DNA of 64,000 nt from Ehretia macrophylla (Eukaryota; Streptophyta; Magnoliopsida; Boraginales; Ehretiaceae), in NCBI GenBank assembly GCA_037974665.1, contig CM075775.1, positions 32,803,732-32,867,731 on the forward strand, in the 5' to 3' direction. Each line of letters opens with the position of its first letter. The first letter of the stretch is position 1. Of the stretch, positions 60,475 through 64,000 are shown in pieces. A program made the translations under genes and the position numbers. The notes beneath the pieces were generated by a model, which ran no database searches, was not told the DNA's origin, and was given only the letters and a program-made list of their open reading frames with translations.

Positions 60475-63205
60475 CTAAAACTCTTTCTGCTTGTTCCGAA
60501 ACATCCACCACTTCTTTTTCTTCAACTCACATGCATGGGGGCAAATCTGAACAATGGGGAGTTAGCTTAGTCCCAAATCAAGAATGTAATTACACATCAC
60601 CATACCAACATTAGCTAAATTCATCGTTCTGAGCTGATTTTCCTTTTAATAGATTGCTTTAACTTGTTTAGGTAAATAAATGCTAGATGTACTTAAACAA
60701 TAAGAAAAATGTAATACCATGAAGTTATCATGTATGCACCCTCAAGTGGAAAGGTGGATCAAGGAAAAGCTTATACATTGATAAACCAGAGTCTGAATCT
60801 TAAAACTGGTGATTCCGACTATATGTCATTTCGATCAATTGCTTGAACTCATTTTGATAAACAAATGCAAATGCACTAAAGAAAAAGAAAATGTTTTCGT
60901 TTTATACGTGACCCAATGCAATACTTCTGCATGGTCCCACAATTACGTAAAAAGCTATATCAAGAGAAGCTTCTGGCACATATCAGGTCAAAGAAATGGA
61001 TGTTCAAATAAGAAAATTACCTCCTCGAGGATAGACTGAGTTGTAGTGTACCTCCGCCCAGAAGCTCAAGTAAATGACTGTACAAGAATGACAATCTAAA
61101 ATCATCATACAGATTATTAAAGTTATACTAAATGGAAAAGAGAAAGAAAGACACTGAAAAAGAAAACACAGAGCGAGATAAGGAGATAATGTTTAAAATC
61201 AGTGACATCAATAAGTGGCAATGCGGTAACCCCTTAATTAACAGGCGTAAACTAGGACCTGTCTTATGGATCACGTAAAGAAAGACAAACAAGTATGATA
61301 TGTTTTCCTTTTCCTTTTTCATATTTCCCCTTCACGGGTAAGTGAAGTGGAGAGAAGAAAGAGGTGTTGGCAGGGTAATTATACCCCCAAATGCAAGGAT
61401 CCCATCTAGTAGACAGTTACTTTTTCCCTACATGGACTCTGATACTAAGAAGCTTCCTACCGTACATCCAATCAACTTGAGATCCCATGTTTCTAGCATT
61501 AACTTGAATGATACACTGCATATCAATGGAGCTGAATTTCTTCATGACTATCCCTTTCTCTAAGTTTTCCCGAGAGTTCAGAAAAACAATTAACATCTAC
61601 CACTTAGGAAATTGTATATGATGAAACTGATTTATCAAGATTTCTCTAGGCTTTTTTCTTTGTGCCAATGACATTTTATTATGCTTATGGCTGTTAACTT
61701 CCTCAGAAATAATCCGCTTGTGATGATTTGACTAAGCATGATCACCTTTGTTCAAAATAAGCAACTTCCATGATTATATTTCAGAACTAGAATAAAATTT
61801 ATGATGTTTGAAGTCGAGCAAAAAAACTTTTAGAAGCTTGTCACCACCAGCTAAATTCCCCCATAAAATGATACTGTTTGAGGGTAAGTGTTTTTTATTT
61901 TATTTCTTTTTCCCCTCCTAATAAGGTAATTCTATTTGAACTTGCCAAAGGTGCTAAAATGTATTTAAAGAAAACCTAGATATAGAGTGCATTAGGGTGC
62001 AATTATCCACAAATGCAACCGGTTAGAAACAAAGCTTTGGCTATGCCTATGCTGGGAACCAAAACCTACATTTCAACTTTTGAACAACTATAACTATTTG
62101 CGCTAAACTTAATAGTAAGTAGTAACAACAAAGTTATCAGAATAAGAATGATTATTACAACTCTCTCAATAAAATGGCAAGTAATTCAAAATGATCTCGA
62201 CTCCATTAAGCATTAAAATAATAAGTAGTAGTTCATTTGGAAAAACCACAAAAAGAAAAAAGAGAGGAGTTTACAATACTACTAAGTTTTGAAAGCTCTT
62301 TTGGGAGAATAAAATTTAGAAGCCAAACTTGAGGAAAGATTGTACGATCTTCTGTTATTATCCCCATGGTAGGTACTATTACTAGCCATTTGTGCCAGTT
62401 TACTGGAAATACTCAAGCAGCCCACTTAAATACTGTTCATAATGTACATATATTGAAGGCAAAGTAAACTAACACTTGGTTATTCAGCTCTTACATCGGA
62501 TTCTCACATAATATTTAGACCTTGTCTTCCCTTTTTTTTCATGTATTCTAAATTAAGCATGATGCACTAATGTCATTTTCTTAAAGGAGCGTTGTAAGAA
62601 CATTGAAAAAAGAAGTAATGTTCCTTTACCTAGAAAAAAGAGAAAAAAATAGAACATAGGGAAATAAGTTTAGCCAGGGCATTTATAACACAGCCCAAAT
62701 AGTTACCTCCCATACTAGTATTTGAGCAATTCTTCCTAGGATAATTTTAATATTTCAAAACAATGCAGGAGCCTAAGGATATTAACTGGACATTTATAAG
62801 TAAACTATTTTTTGACAGGGCAAAAACAGATGAGGTCATAATAAACTCAATAAAGATAATAGTTGCAATTCTCTTGTGGTAAAACAAGATTGAAAGGCAT
62901 TATTGCGCATAAAATCCCCTGGAAAAATTTACCTCTTTTAGACTTTTGGCTCTTTGGAAGAATCTCCATGTAACATGTGTCTTTGAATGAAGTTAGGACA
63001 AGGATTTTAACACCATACTGTCAAAAGAGATAGATGCGACCTTATTAGTTCTCGATATCATTTACTTTTACGCCAAGCCAATTCATGCCTTTTAATATAG
63101 ATGAGATAAACCTTTAGAACAAAGCTAATCACATAGATCTATGTTAAAAAAAAATTTCTTGAAACATGTATACTGTCGACAGAAAACATGCGCATATCAC
63201 CCATG

Positions 63206-63244
<39 letters not shown>

Positions 63245-64000
63245 AAATTCTTTGTATAATCTAGGATATATTCATCAATACAAAGTAAATGCTATTATGT
63301 CTTCCCATAACGTAATACGTGAATTGCAGGCATGAAAATGTTTTAGAGAGTTTATCTAAACACTGAGCTTCACCCTACAATTGATTGAATCCTGAAAATA
63401 GTATATAGCCACCTGAAATCTAACAAAAGAACTAACATTTAATTTGCAACAAAATAAAGAAGAAAAAAAAATCTACTTAGATATAAAACTTTATTATGTG
63501 ATTATATATTAAATTATGAGACAAACCCTTGAGGCTTTGAGGGAGTAAGGACTGTGGGAACAATTTAAAGAAACCATCAATAACAAACATAAACTGGAAA
63601 CAAACTTTGACAATAATACAGAAGTAAATTTTGGTTTAGCTGGTAATCAGTACCGAATCTGCAGCTGCCTGCAAGGTGACATGATCTCCCCATTCTCCAT
63701 TTCTGATAATCATCATGGAAGATAAGAAGGACAAAAAAGACGTCATGATGAAGAAATGAGAAGAAAAGTATGGTCAACAAGAAAACGCCAGGAAACAGTT
63801 ATTACGTGGAAATCTGCTTCAAATAGTTGCCATATGCCATGGGAACATATCCCTCATACACGTCTGGATGAGCTTTAAGCTGATAATGACAACCATTGCA
63901 CACAAGATACATCAGAAAGCTGACAAGCATAAGCTCCACTCGAGATGCAGACAAAAATTGATCCAGATATTATATTTTTAGGAAAAACACCTGATTGACA
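60475..64000 (-). CDS. OTU-domain deubiquitinase, 3' part (partial, runs off the right edge)
   Basis: Exons in transcript order: the last bases of one exon at 64000-63991, then 63879-63806, 63702-63654, 63017-62933, 61077-61021 and a terminal exon starting at 60546. All internal junctions are GT-AG with matching phases. The peptides are clear OTU family: VNQLKAHPDVYEGYVPMAYG, NGEWGDHVTLQAAADS, YGVKILVLTSFKDTCYMEIL and LSFWAEVHYNSVYP, where the His of EVHYN is the catalytic His. The catalytic Cys exon is beyond the window. Plants have a small group of such cytosolic ubiquitin-cleaving proteases (OTU9 to OTU12 type). In the last exon the straight frame ends early at 60527 (RGDLPPCM, stop). Reading the five-base C run (60541-60537) as four gives the basic/aromatic tail ELKKKKWWMF, expected for the family, ending at 60475. 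Confidence 0.82.
63209..63240. repeat. (AG)16 microsatellite in an OTU gene intron
   Basis: Sixteen uninterrupted AG units within the intron between exons 63702-63654 and 63017-62933. Confidence 0.9.

Overview
The window is nuclear DNA from a flowering plant, almost certainly a eudicot. It holds split genes with GT-AG introns, a chloroplast sigma factor, a class I TCP factor, a P-class PPR gene, and plant-type Ty1/copia and Ty3/gypsy (Tat lineage) retrotransposons in AT-rich sequence. I cannot name the species.

Layout, left to right. (1) 1-11.5 kb: DBR1 (RNA lariat debranching enzyme), + strand, nine coding exons, complete apart from one apparent +1 homopolymer frameshift in exon 2. A 5'-truncated antisense copia element lies in intron 1. 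(2) 12.4-29.4 kb: a tandem segmental duplication of about 3.8 kb. Each unit carries a small ubiquitin-fold gene and a decayed fragment of the PPR gene's 5' half. Copy 1 was later split by an 8.8 kb decayed copia element, which itself carries a nested solo-LTR-like insert. Copy 2 keeps the empty target site. (3) 30.5-34.2 kb: a third, divergent ubiquitin-fold gene, then the intact single-exon PPR gene that gave rise to the fragments. (4) 36.2-51.5 kb, - strand: SIG6/SIGF, nine coding exons. Intron 1 is 12 kb because a young 9.7 kb Tat-lineage gypsy element (LTRs differ at 5 of 466 positions, TSD GGGCC) has inserted there. That element has a gag-pol frame with one in-frame stop inside integrase, and a separate antisense gene between pol and the 3' LTR. 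(5) 52.3-55.1 kb: two fold-back/MITE-like elements and a decayed LINE 3' end. (6) 57.1-57.8 kb: class I TCP transcription factor, + strand. (7) 60.5-64 kb, - strand: the 3' part of an OTU-domain deubiquitinase gene running off the right edge, with an apparent +1 homopolymer frameshift in its last exon.

The genes do not form a pathway; this is an ordinary gene neighbourhood reshaped by transposons and local duplication. Three things deserve attention. The small ubiquitin-fold genes look homogenised compared with their flanks. The gypsy antisense gene lies in sense orientation within SIG6 intron 1. Both apparent frameshifts in conserved genes are single-base homopolymer gains, which points to sequencing error before biology. 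I saw no convincing sign of a wholly new type of system.
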